Source: Atrichornis clamosus
Taxonomy: Eukaryota > Chordata > Aves > Passeriformes > Menuridae
Assembly (NCBI GenBank): GCA_013400975.1
Contig: WBMZ01012776.1
Location: 62,001-126,000 of the forward strand
Length of the DNA stretch: 64,000 nt
Direction: 5' to 3'
Both the position numbers and the translations under genes were made by a program. The notes beneath the pieces are model-generated. The model was not told the origin of the DNA and did no database searches. It saw only the letters and a list, made by a program, of their open reading frames with translations. Positions 49,601 to 60,375 of this stretch are shown here, in pieces; within the stretch, counting starts at the first letter, position 1, and each line of letters opens with the position of its first letter.

Positions 49601-51387
49601 TAACTTTATGCCACTGTGGTATGATAGAAGTGTGAATGCTAATTTTCCTCTTTTTTTTTTTTTTTTTTTTTTTAATCCCAAAGGGAGCAGCTTTAAGAGA
49701 AGTTTGTGGAAGGCATAAAGATAGGGAAGTAAAAACTTTTCTTGGTGGTGGTACAGAAAGTATCAAAAACTGTGAAATCTGCTTGGGTTGCAGAGAATGT
49801 TGTGGTAGGTTTCAGCTGAGCCTCTGTTGTATCGTTGCCAGTCAGAGAATGAAGAGCTTGGCCTAAATCTGTCCAGATCAGCAGATCTTTTACACAGACC
49901 CAGCACAGCTAAGCCTGCTGTTAAGCCTAATTCAGGTAGACACACATGCAGAATGATTTCCATGCAGTACAGCTCACTCTCTTTACCCTTTCTAGTTCCA
50001 CTACAACTTCCAAGTGATGGTAGCAGGACTGAGACTCTTTACAGTTTCCTTAAAGGAGTGCAAGTATCATTCATCAAGTCATTCACATGTTTTTAATGAG
50101 CTGTAGCAAAGAGGGAATAAGTCACGAGTAACTTGAGGCACTCTGCTGGGGCAGCCTGCTTTCCTTCAAGCCAAGCCCACTACTGCTTTGGGAATCAGTC
50201 CTTGAAGATACTGTAATGTATTTATCTGAAGGCTCAAACACAGCTGTGATGAGAATTTCCTGTACTGCCTGTACAAAAATCCCTGAATCTTCCCATGCTT
50301 TTAGGTAGAGTTTATATTTACACTGTTTGGGCAGTGTGCCAATCTGCTGTGAAGTGCATGCTTGCATGACTTCTGCCTTTGAAGATCGAGTTAACATTTT
50401 AGTTGATTTTTCTCTTAAGCAGCGACTCAGCTAATTTATTTTAAACCAAAGTACTAGAGTCTGTATAGAACCAGTTTTGCTCAAGGTCAGTGACCACACA
50501 CTTGTGTTAGATCCTGTTTCACCTTGCTTTCAGGCTTTGGGTGCAGCTGGAACTGCATAAGGCGTTTGCTGCAGTCATATTAACACTAGGATGGTCACTC
50601 CTCCTATTAAGGCCTGGCTGGCTGGTGTTGGGAATGCTAGATTTCGAACTCAAAAATGCAAGTTGCTGACTTCTGCTTTGCCTTTTAAACAGCTGTAAAT
50701 ATGGGGAGACAAACCAATGCAGTCTTCTTAGCAGACCTGTGTTAATACAAACCTAAAGAGAATTGCACAGCATTTCTCTTTGCTTAATACTCTGCACTTT
50801 TTGCCTAGATCTGTTCTGTAGCTTGCATATTTAAATATCTCAGGCATAAACTCATGAGCAGTACCTTTCAGATTGGCAGATCTGTATTGGGCTGTCCATG
50901 TCAGGCTTCTCTGCTGCATATCTGAGTTGAATTTATAGTTTTCAGGATATTAAGACTTTCAAATTTAGCTAAGTGGTTTATATGTCAAAAAGTGAAGTAC
51001 CCTGACAAATATGCTGCTGAAATGGGATCAAATAAGGTGAAGTAGCAAATGCAATTAATTTTTTTATTGGAGCACTTCAGTGTATCTCACGAGACATTCC
51101 TCCTTCCATGTCATGCCAATCTGTCACACTTGTGCTTTCTATATGGGTTCCTGGCTTAACTGGGTTCAATTAATTCTCAACCTAAGAAACACTGAATTTG
51201 ATATTTTTGCGAAGATCTTTTCATGTGTCCTTGGAGGTGGCACACATTTCATGGGTAAATCTTTCTATAACCATGCTGCTGTGCAGTGTGTTCACTATCT
51301 TTAATACCTATAAATGAAGATGTGACTTTAGTATTGAACTTGATCCATTTCTTTTTCTTTTTTTTTTTTTTTTTTTGATAACTTCAG
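43647..51387 (+). other. MTUS1: MTUS1 intron, 7.7 kb, no gene seen
   Basis: Intron with only random open frames. It includes a 23-base T homopolymer at 49651-49673. It ends in an exceptionally long T tract (51358-51376, 19 T) followed by GATAACTTCAG. Confidence 0.75.
49651..49673 (+). repeat. poly(T) homopolymer, 23 bases
   Basis: An uninterrupted run of T in the intron. No SINE or LINE body adjoins it, so it is treated as a mononucleotide microsatellite rather than a retroposon tail. Confidence 0.9.
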
Positions 51388-51602
51388 TAACTACTTCTGC
51401 GGCTTGTGAGAAATTGGAGAGAGACAGGAATGAACTGCAAGTTGCTTATGAAGGGTTTTTGCAGAAGTTAAACCAGCAACATCACGATGACTTAGCTGAG
51501 CTGGAGGAGAGGCTTAAACAGTTTTACACTGCAGAATGTGAAAAACTCCAAAGTATCTGCATTGAGGAAGCTGAAAAGTACAAAGCGCAACTCCAGGAGC
51601 AG
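51388..51602 (+). CDS. MTUS1: MTUS1 shared exon 3 (72 codons)
   Basis: Encodes [20 protein letters not shown], then a less conserved middle ([20 protein letters not shown]), then [10 protein letters not shown] and [14 protein letters not shown]. The mammalian equivalents are VTASTTCEKLEKARNELQ and [15 protein letters not shown]. It is strongly charged coiled coil. Phase 1 in (TTCAG acceptor), phase 0 out (CAG|GTTTGT). Confidence 0.96.
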
Positions 51603-52105
51603 GTTTGTAACACTCCAAGTAGAGAAGCTCTCTAGAAATTGCTTTCTGCTACAAATGAGCCTTCAGAGAATCCTGAGTTTTGGTAATAACGATTATTTTT
51701 TTTAATGTGAGTCTCCATTTCATTGCAGCTGTAAAAATGCTACCACACTAAGCTGTACAAACCTTAAGTTTATATGTGGTGGAGATTCCTTGTGTTTTGC
51801 CAGCTTCAATAACTTCTGGAGCTTCATGGGATATTTGGCGCAGCTTGAGTTTTAAGATTTATAGAAGCACACCTTCCCTCTGACCTTGCTTTGCAAGAAC
51901 TCCGTGTGTGTGACAGATGCACACATCATCCTGTTGGTAGTGGTAAACTGTGAGGCATAGTTCTCTTTTATTAAGTCTTGTACATGGCTTAGCTTCTCCT
52001 CTTAAATCCTACTAGACCATTTAAAATGTACTCGACATAGTGCATAAAGCCATTGAAACAATGCTTTAAGCAAGGGTGACGTTGATACATATTGTCATGT
52101 TGCAG
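51603..52105 (+). other. MTUS1: MTUS1 intron, 503 bp
   Basis: GT-AG intron, ending CATGTTGCAG. Nothing else was seen. Confidence 0.85.
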
Positions 52106-52211
52106 GTGGACAATTTAAATACCACACATGAAAGCTTTAAGCTGGAACTCGAAAACAGACACTCAGAAAAAGTAGAGGAGCTGAAAAAGGAGTATGAATC
52201 CTCCTTCTCAG
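52106..52211 (+). CDS. MTUS1: MTUS1 shared exon 4 (35 codons), GC donor
   Basis: Reads VDNLNTTHESFKLELENRHS then EKVEELKKEYESSFS, matching mammalian [35 protein letters not shown]. The exon must end at 52211 so that its last G plus the first two bases of 53183 give Glu. The intron therefore begins GC (CAG|GCAAGT), a consensus GC-AG donor. The nearest GT, four bases on, would break the frame. Confidence 0.93.
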
Positions 52212-53182
52212 GCAAGTATTTTAAGTACACATGCTATAGTACTGCTAGTTACAAACAAAAATATTCAGGCTTTCGGATCCTTATGTCTACTTCACTGTTC
52301 TTGGTAGCCAGCTATCTTTAAAAACATTGGCTGAATTCCTTCCTTTGGAACTGACAAGTCTTATTTTACATACAGCAATAACCACTGCAGTTCAATGAAA
52401 CTTTTAAAACAGTTTGAGTGGAAGCGATTTTTTATTGCAGTAAAACATGTCTGAATTGCCCTCAAAATCTCAAGTGACTAATTCCTCCCACCCCCTAGTT
52501 CTATAAGGAGCACCTCAAAATTGAAAATAAGTAAGGTTGTGTGCTTTTCCCTAATGACACGGTAATGTTGAGAAATACTACACACTGTGTACAGTACACT
52601 ATGGCAGAGGTGATTTTTCAGGTAAGGGATGGTGAGTGTCCTCAGGTTTAAATGACATTGCATCTCACTGATTTAAGTGATGATTTCCATCCTCCTTCCA
52701 ACTCCACTTGATAGGCAAGTTTCCAGTGATACTTCTGTGTTTTGAAAACTGGTGATGCTTCCATTGCTATCAAAGAGCAAACTCCTCTGCATGGCATCCA
52801 AAATAGGAAAAGAAATATTTCTCTAGAAGTTTGTGGAAGACACGATTTCAGTTTTTGCTGTGTTTCCCTCCAGAAACTCAGCTTTTGTCAGATGTGGCTT
52901 GTGCTTAAGAAATCGATTTGTTGCATGCAGATGAATGTTCTCAAAAATGACATGCATTGGCTAATGAAATTGATATGGGAGGGGATAATCAACGAATCTG
53001 AAGTGGGAATAAATCTGGTACTTCATACATGCTTTGCTTCAGTTAATGATAAATGTTCTGTGTTGTCATCAACTCTGCACCTATGCATATATATGTAGCC
53101 TGGCTTTTCAGATTATTTCTTTTCAAAAAGAACTTTCATGTCTTAGGTAGTATTAAAAATCTGCAAAAATAATTTGTTTTAG
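52212..53182 (+). other. MTUS1: MTUS1 GC-AG intron, 971 bp
   Basis: Starts GCAAGT and ends GTTTTAG. This is the only non-GT donor among the introns whose shared-exon boundaries I placed. No gene inside. Confidence 0.85.
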
Positions 53183-53256
53183 AGCTCAAGAGCACCCATG
53201 AATCCGAAAGGAAGTCGCTTGAAGATTCCTTTAAAGAGAAGCAGGAATTGCTGGAG
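53183..53256 (+). CDS. MTUS1: MTUS1 shared exon 5 (25 codons)
   Basis: With the preceding G it reads ELKSTHESERKSLEDSFKEK then QELLE. The mammalian form is EIKKGHEIEKKSLEDLLSEKQESLE. Continuous coiled coil. Phase 1 in, phase 0 out (GAG|GTTTGT). Confidence 0.94.
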
Positions 53257-53360
53257 GTTTGTTAAGGGCTGGGGTCATTGCAACAGTTTAAAACCTGAAA
53301 GGTGATTTGGAACTGTCCAGTGAATTCTTGGCCTAACTATACCATATATTTTCATTTCAG
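53257..53360 (+). other. MTUS1: MTUS1 short intron, 104 bp
   Basis: A very small GT-AG intron (GTTTGT ... TTTCATTTCAG), much shorter than the others in this gene. It contains an in-frame stop immediately after the exon, so retention would truncate the protein. Confidence 0.9.
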
Positions 53361-53456
53361 AAAAAAATCGATGAACTAAAAAGTGAAAACAACTCTCTAA
53401 GTGAGAAGCTGAAATTAGAAGAACAAAAACAAATAGCCAAAGAAAAAGCCAATCTT
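53361..53456 (+). CDS. MTUS1: MTUS1 shared exon 6 (32 codons)
   Basis: Reads [20 protein letters not shown] then [12 protein letters not shown]. It aligns with mammalian [32 protein letters not shown]. Highly charged coiled coil, phase 0 on both sides (TTTCAG acceptor, CTT|GTAAGT donor). Confidence 0.95.
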
Positions 53457-55796
53457 GTAAGTCTTGATCTTCAAAAGTAATGTGGATGAGCAGATCTTGT
53501 CTGGGTTTATTTTACTGTGTGATGCAAAAGATTTGCAATGAAGTCTGATAGGGCTCTCATACTCAGTAATATTTTTTGTAAATGGCTCACCTGCCAGAAG
53601 ATTTTTGTAAGCACTATGATGCTGTGTATTAACTTTACCATTATAATTCTAGAAAACTCACTTCTAATGCATTTATTCAAACACTGATTCCTACCTGTTG
53701 CTGATTTATCCTTCAAATAAACTTTTATTTTGTCCTGCGTTTCCTCCCAAGGTTGCTGTTACCTCTGCTGCTCCTGGGATAGAAATGTGCTCTGAGAGAG
53801 GTTTCTTATGCACTGGGAGAGTTAGACACAAACATGCTTGTCTTTCTGGTCACCCAGAAATAAATGGAATGCCAGTAGTATTGCTTATCCCACAAAGAGA
53901 AATTCTGTGCTTAAAGACTCACTTAGGATGCCTCTAGAACAAGTTGCCCTAGCTTTCACTGGAATTTGTTTGGGTTGTTTTTTTCTCTTACTGCTTATTC
54001 TATTGGCAGGACAGAGCTACTGCAAGAAGAATCTGCAACCACAATATGTTGCTGTGGTAATGGGAGTTCGAACTGTATTCCACAGGCATGCTCAGATGTT
54101 GTTTCAATTAAAGGAGCAGTAGTCAAGTGCCTTTACAAAGCTGCAAACGCACTTTGCACTTTCCTGACAGCGTAAGATGCACTGTAAGCTTGAGGCTTCC
54201 GTTTGGAAAAGCACCAGTTTGACTTGGCATATTCTTCTGTACTAAACACAAATTCTGCACTATCAGAATTCCCAATAGCCCTTTGAAGACAGAGATGTAT
54301 TTCCAACTCTCTGGTATCGTTTAGACAATGTCACTTGATATTCCCAGGTTTTTTGCTAAAAACCTAGGTAGACCTTTCAGTCTTTTTATTTGGCTATGTG
54401 TTCTCCTCTTGGTAGCTTACGTGGAGGCTGAGACTTAAGATTAAAAAGACATTTTAAGACCATTGGACTAGAAGAAGGAAAGAAAAAACTTGAATATTGA
54501 ACATACTGTAAGCTGCATTTAAGCTTCTCAGGACTGCTGTCCTTGTTAGCTTCTAGCTTCCATTTAAAGTCACAAACGGGAAGAGCAAATTGTCTGCTGC
54601 CTTCACTGCGGCAGTACAGCATGCTCCTCCCTCGCACGGACTTGTCAAAAGAAGTGAAACAAGAACCACTAATGCAACAGGCCTTAAAAATCAGGAGATG
54701 AATGAACTGTGTAGGTGTTGAAGCCCCTGTTACCTTAGACATGTACTGGCCCTGTCCTTCTGGGACGGCGCCCCACAGCACTGCAGGAACTGCCTCCTGT
54801 CCAAGGTTTCTGGTGTGGCAGTGAAGCTGTTACTCAGTTTGGTGCATCTGTACTCTTACCCAAATACACTAAAACGAGTTTTGTTTGATTTTGAAGATAA
54901 ACTTAGTTACACAACATGCTTAATCACTGATTGATTTCAGTTTGTGTTCCATTTTGACTACTTGGAAGTGGACTAAGACTTGCTTTATTTCTCCTTTATT
55001 TTGGCTGTGACTGTCTTGAAATGCAAAGAATGTGTTTTAATCTGCAATTTGATTAGTTTCTTACTCTGGAAAATAGGTCCTTGAGGAAACCACATCTGCT
55101 CTGTCCCCTTCCTGCTCTCCCCTTCACCTCCCAGAAAGTGACAGAAAAAGGAAAAATAAGAAAGAAAATCCTAACTTACTGTGTTGTAAATGGATGTCAT
55201 GGATGTACAGCAGTGCAAGATTTGTGTGTGCAATTGTGTTGCCAGGCTTTAGAAGGATGTGAACTGAAAAGTTTCAATTTCTGCTTATGAACCAGCAAAT
55301 TCATACTCAAACCAGGGAAGATAAGCTACAGTCAAGTTCAGAGCTTAAACTTCTGGTGCTTTAACTATTCCAGTGTCTGAAAACTCTTCAAATATTTACT
55401 CTAATTATCTGTTGGGATGGGTTATGAGTAATATGAAATAAATTTTGGAACTCCTAGCCTTAAAGGGAGCCTTTGGGCACTCCTGCAAAACAAGTTTTGC
55501 TGTGACAGCGTTTGTGCCTTACTTTGATTCACAGGGGTTTTTCATGTCTGTGCATTGTGCTCTCTGAACAGCTTCTAATGAAAACTGCAAATGTCCACCT
55601 ACACTGAAGGACAAACAAAAGCGGGAGAAAGTGATTATCAGATTTTGTTATTTATTCTAGAGTGTTTGACTTGATTTCACTTAGAACAAGTAACTTGTTA
55701 CCATAATTATTTTCTTGCTTTTTCTAAATAGCAGAGAAACAGCTAAATTGTTCCTGAAATTCACAGTACTAAGCAAATTCTCTGGAAATCTTTCAG
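53457..55796 (+). other. MTUS1: MTUS1 intron, 2.3 kb, no gene seen
   Basis: Standard GT-AG intron with random open frames only (the longest, 54386-54781 minus, has no recognisable content). Confidence 0.8.
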
Positions 55797-55913
55797 AAAA
55801 ACCCGCAGATTATGTACCTGGAACAGGACCTGGAAAGTTTGAAAGCAGTGCTGGAGATCAAGAATGAGAAACTCCATCAGCAGGATATAAAGCTAATGAA
55901 GATGGAAAAGCTG
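55797..55913 (+). CDS. MTUS1: MTUS1 shared exon 7 (39 codons), most conserved
   Basis: Reads [20 protein letters not shown] then [19 protein letters not shown]. It differs from the mammalian sequence I remember at essentially one residue (D for E in LEQDLE). This is the signature stretch of the MTUS family C-terminal coiled coil. Phase 0 on both sides (TTTCAG acceptor, CTG|GTGAGT donor). Confidence 0.97.
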
Positions 55914-57207
55914 GTGAGTGTTCCTTGGGATCTGGCAGGTTGGGGCTGTGTCTCTGACTTGTGTTCCTATAATGAACTTGGGCTAGACAGACTTACGTGC
56001 AAGAATTCATCTTGTTTGTTTAAAAGGAAACATGAATTCATGATGGGACATGCTCGCATTGCAGGTACAGCATTGGGCTGTTTGTAAAGAGGGGGAAAGG
56101 ATGACCCGATGCTACAAATGACCTTTCAAACTCTTAAGACAACTACTGGTTTGCATAAACTATTGCTAAGTTAGTACAGGATTATCTGGGAGCCTCTGTC
56201 CTCTCTTCTACCTCATCCTCCAAAGAATAAAATCCTTACCTGCTACATTGCTCAAGTGGTATGGAAGACAGAGTGCAGTGTCAGGAAAACATTAACAAGG
56301 AAATGATCCTAATTTAAAAAGAAGGGATCAAACCTGAAATGGAATTAATCTTGATTAGCTTAGGTCAATCATTTTAGCTGTTATCTTTAAGCTGCCTGTT
56401 TAGCTGTGTGGCTGTGTTCCTGACCTGTGTAATTCCACATGAAAAGTCAATTTTGGGGGCAGAACTTGTAATTAATTAGCATGCTCTTATTTCTGACAGG
56501 ACAGGGTCCTTCTCCTGAATGGGGCCTTTGAACACTGTTGTAATACTTGCTTAAGCAAGATCTAAATGAGGAAGTATAGGGAGAGGATTGGGTACAAAGG
56601 AATGCATTCATGTCAGTTGTTGTTCAGTATCGTGCAGCAGTGTGTGTTACCCTAGTCTACAGTTACCAGTAAACTACTACCAAACCTTCATCTTCTCCAA
56701 CAGACAATTGGCCACAGTATAGAAGCCCTTGGATGATCCAACCATTTATTCCGTTTTTCTTTAACTTGATAACATCCTACAGTGATGAAGTAGAATCAGG
56801 AGAGCAATAGGGAAAGCTGTTTACTCAGGGGAACTCTTAAATTTGTCATGTTATTTCTAGACAGTCTTCTGTCTAGAAAGACACTGCAGCATCTAAAACT
56901 GCTGCCTGTCACTGGCAGAAGTTACTGGAATGTGCTAGTTAACAAGTAGATCCCATATCCAGACCTCCTTGTTGGCATTTAACCAGAACAAGTGGCAAAG
57001 TGCCAGTGTTATGCAAGGATAAGGTAAGTAGGAGCTGACTGTTACAGAACATTAAGCCATGGCAGGAGGTCAGTCTGACGTTACTTCAGGGGTTTGTATC
57101 TACGGTAACACGCTCTGCAAACTCCAGATTGCAAACATCTGTGATAGCTCAGTATCTTGATGAGTGCACTTACGTGTTTTACTTTGAATTGTGACCTTCT
57201 TTCTAAG
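55914..57207 (+). other. MTUS1: MTUS1 intron, 1.3 kb
   Basis: GT-AG intron ending CTTTCTAAG. No gene was seen. Confidence 0.85.
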
Positions 57208-57305
57208 GTGGAGAACAACACAATCTTAATGGATAAATTAAAGAAGGTTCAGCAAGAAAATGAAGAGTTAAAAGCTCGGATGGACAAACACATGGAGCTT
57301 TCAAG
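57208..57305 (+). CDS. MTUS1: MTUS1 shared exon 8 (32 codons plus 2 bases)
   Basis: Reads [20 protein letters not shown] then [12 protein letters not shown]. The mammalian form is [32 protein letters not shown]. Phase 0 in, phase 2 out (TCAAG|GTGAAA), completing Arg with the next exon. Confidence 0.95.
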
Positions 57306-58131
57306 GTGAAAAATATTTGTGGACTTTTACATGTCCTTAATAATCAGGGGGAAGGGGTTCCTGTGACAAGAAAGAAAATTCTGCTTAAATATCAGTGAAT
57401 GCAATCTTATAGTACTCTGTGAAAGGACACATCCCTTTGTTCCCCACTTGCATCTCTACAAATGTGCATTCCTTTGTAGAACAACAAACAGGAACATAAT
57501 GGTACAAAGAAAAGGCTCAGTATGTCCTTCAGTAATCCAAAACAGTATTTTGGTGAAGGAAAAGCAGCTTGGAAATATCATACGGAGTTTGTCTCTTTTA
57601 AGTACTACTGGCTTGTAAGTTAGACCTGGGTTTTACTTATAACCACTTCAGTGAATGATTTGTCCCCAGTTTAGATCAGTGTGTTTTATTTAGCAATAGC
57701 AGTACTATTTAGCATGAATAAAACAGATCTGAGGTTCCCCTAACTTCAGCTTTTGCTTAAATGGATGGCCAGACTCTTCCAGTGTGAAAAAACTGCAGCT
57801 TCGATGTTGAGCTGAGCCTGCAACAAGACCCAAAGGCTCCAGCACAGCCATTTAAAAGCATCTGTCATTTTAAGTAGGAGGAACCTCACTTTTCAGATGC
57901 TTTTTTTGGTCTTTAGGGATGTTTCTTACTGGGACTTTCTCCTGCTTTCTGCAAGCTACCAATTTAAATACAGCAAGGATGAGAACATGCTAAAACCGCC
58001 TATTAAGGATGGAATTCAGTTGTGAGCCAAGCAGGGGTTTATGCTATTTCGAACCTTTCTCTAGTCATAAAGTTCAATACCATAGCCTCCAAGTTGGGTT
58101 ATGTATTCTGATGTAAATCTTCCATCTGCAG
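57306..58131 (+). other. MTUS1: MTUS1 last intron, 826 bp
   Basis: GT-AG intron ending CCATCTGCAG. No gene was seen. Confidence 0.85.
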
Positions 58132-58348
58132 GCAACTTTCTACGGAGCAAGCTGTTTTACAGGAGTCACTAGAAAAAGAATCAAAAGTAAACAAACGCCT
58201 GTCAATGGAAAATGAAGAACTTCTGTGGAAGTTGCACAATGGTGACCTATGCAGCCCAAGGAAACTGTCTCCCAGTTCTTCATCCGTGCCTCTTCAGTCC
58301 CCACGAAATTCTGGTAACTTCTCTAGTCCTACAGTGTCACCGAGATGA
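58132..58348 (+). CDS. MTUS1: MTUS1 terminal coding exon (coiled-coil end and Ser/Pro tail)
   Basis: Begins [20 protein letters not shown], continues [20 protein letters not shown], then a Ser/Pro-rich tail with several SP sites ([24 protein letters not shown]) and TGA at 58346-58348. The mammalian C-terminus ends [18 protein letters not shown], so the end is complete. The tail holds several SP motifs of the type used by proline-directed kinases. It also resembles the basic/Ser-rich tails typical of microtubule-associated proteins. Confidence 0.97.
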
Positions 58349-58695
58349 CACCTCTTGAGAGAAAGAGGGGACTGCATTTCATTTCTGATCTGCAGAACCT
58401 TTCCTAACTTTAATCACAGGAGCAACAGCTATATTAGCTGACTATGACAACTAAACATAACTGGAAACTATTTGGTGCAAAAATGGCGATAGGAGACTGT
58501 GAATAGGGAGCAAGACATTCACTCCTCCCAAAAAGACTTATGACCTCTATGGACATCGTTGCACAAAGCACTTACAGAGCAAGGAAAGACTTGTTCATTG
58601 CCTTTTCACTTAACCATAAGAAGAAGCTCAGGGGCTTAGAGATAAAGATCGCAACGTTTATAATTTGTTCCTTATCACCGACACTTTTTTAAGGC

Positions 58696-58717
58696 TGTGT
58701 GTATGTGTGTGTGTGTG
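58696..58717 (+). repeat. TG dinucleotide microsatellite in the 3'UTR
   Basis: Eleven TG-type units with one interruption (GTATG). A further GTGCGTGTGT lies about 30 bases downstream. Confidence 0.9.
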
Positions 58718-58782
58718 CTGTGGATTGGATGGGTGTAACACACTGTGCGTGTGTCTAATGCTGCCTTCTTTGCTGTGTACAT

Positions 58783-58788
58783 AATAAA
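58783..58788 (+). terminator. proximal polyadenylation signal AATAAA
   Basis: Canonical hexamer 435 bases after the stop. It overlaps by one base a perfect Pumilio-type motif TGTACATA at 58776-58783. Confidence 0.65.
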
Positions 58789-60350
58789 GGATAAAAGCTG
58801 AAGACTATACATTGACATGTACTTCCTTGATACTGCTGTCAGTATGCATGCTTTTAGCAGAGTACCCTTGCTGGGAATGAGGAGAAACTGCCACTGGTAC
58901 TGTAGGTTAGTTTCCTTCATTTTTCTGGCTTCAGTTTGGTAGAAAGATGGCATGAAGAGCTTTGTCTACTGACTCATTAGTGTCTTGGCCAACCTCAGTA
59001 TGCAACTTTGAATTAATTTTAAAAACAGACTGAATAGCAGCCATATTTTGCATGGGTTCTTGGTTTCACGTCCATGCACAACTCTGCCATTTATGAGGAG
59101 ACCTTTTTCTGCAGGATACAATGGATTCTGGATTTCAAGGCAACAGGTTGTAGTCAGAACCACAGTAGCCCTCAAGGTCAGAAGTTCTTAGTTGAGTTGC
59201 AGGTTTGGAAGCCTAGACCTAGCATCTTACCTGTTGAAAAGGAAGCACTAATTTCCCCCAAACAGCATGTCTATTCCTGAGGATAAACTAGATGTAGATT
59301 TGAAAGCCAAAGAGAAAAAAGCAATAATTGTAACTAGCTGCATTCCTTACTCAGTTCTCAAGATTAAGTAGTCTGTGAATTCCAGTGTAGCTGGTGGTAC
59401 ACTTTGCCTTTTTAGCATTAGCATTTGTATTAACATTCCTCAGGGTTGGCTAAATTCACCTGAGGAAGAGGGAAAAGGTGGTATCTGTGTATTTTATCTT
59501 GCTAATTCTGCCATACCTTCCCTCTTAGACTGCAGGATATTGGTGTTTTGCCAGTTCATCAGGTGAAAGATCCTGTACAAGAGATTCTGTAGAGTAGGGG
59601 GAAAAAACTGCCTTGGCTGCTGGAACTGGAGGATGAGGGTGTCATCATTTCTGGAAATGTCACATGCTGAGCTTCAGCTTCAACAAGGTAATCTCAGAGC
59701 CTTGCTCCACCCTTGATCAGACCTGTTTAAGATGTCTGCTTTGTACCTTCTAAACACAGGTTCAACTTCAGATCAGTTAGAAAATGCTACTGGTGCTTAC
59801 AGTAGCTGGGGTTTCACAGTAGGGCCAGGACCATTGTTACACTGCTGGTCAGCAAATGCTGGTAGCTGGCTGCATTTCCCTGTGGTTTTCAGTAGCTTGG
59901 GGACGGGAATCAAGGGGTTGGGAAAGCATTTAGGGAACTCAGCTGAAGAACCACTTCAAACCAGTTAACCTAAGACTTGCAAAATCTTTGCTAGTAATGA
60001 GGAACACAGACATAGAATCAAGACTGTTAACAGTGCTCATACAGTAAAAGTAAGTTTGTAATATATTTAAACCTTGATTGACTGTTTCATCATTAAATTT
60101 ACTTAAATCTCTCATAATGTGCAAGTTGAGGGTGCCATTTCTATGGAACATTATGCTTTCTTTAATCCTTTTTAGGGCACTGTACATACCACTTGTTAGT
60201 GGTGTCAGTACTTAAACATGTTTTCTGGGAGGTTCAAATTTAACTATGAAAATCCTATGTTGGCTACAACTTGGCTTTAAGTATGTCTTGGAACATTATT
60301 TTCTATGGTCAAAGAAATTTGATCACATGTATTTGAGCTGAATACTTTAC

Positions 60351-60356
60351 AATAAA
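60351..60356 (+). terminator. distal polyadenylation signal AATAAA
   Basis: Canonical hexamer followed by TTTTTTGTACTG and, about 20 bases later, a ten-base T run with TCTG, a good downstream U-rich element. Confidence 0.6.
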
Positions 60357-60375
60357 TTTTTTGTACTGATTGAAG

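Larger units (their letters stand above)
5942..60375 (+). other. MTUS1: MTUS1 gene, 3' part (ATIP1 exon to 3'UTR)
   Basis: This is the span of the recognisable part of MTUS1 in sense orientation. The product is a coiled-coil scaffold known in mammals to bind the C-terminal tail of the AT2 angiotensin receptor (short ATIP1 form) and microtubules/EB1 (long ATIP3 form). Joining exons 5942-6062, 30602-30819, 43580-43646, 51388-51602, 52106-52211, 53183-53256, 53361-53456, 55797-55913, 57208-57305 and 58132-58348 gives one uninterrupted frame of 442 codons plus stop. Human ATIP1, from memory, is 436 aa. Phases after successive exons are 1,0,1,0,1,0,0,0,2. The identification rests on near-identity of several stretches to the mammalian protein. 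Exons specific to the long isoform were not seen and should lie before the window. Two further first exons (26550 and 42706) splice in the same frame. Confidence 0.95.
58349..60375 (+). other. MTUS1: MTUS1 3'UTR (proximal and distal ends)
   Basis: Non-coding sequence after the stop, with a proximal AATAAA at 58783 (about 450-nt UTR) and a strong distal AATAAA at 60351 followed by T-rich sequence (about 2-kb UTR). Later AATAAA motifs (for example 63044) are possible but less economical ends. Confidence 0.6.

Noticed and set aside
49651..49673. Poly(T) as the tail of an antisense retroposon
   Set aside because: No SINE or LINE body or target-site duplication is recognisable next to it, and bird CR1 elements do not end in poly(A).
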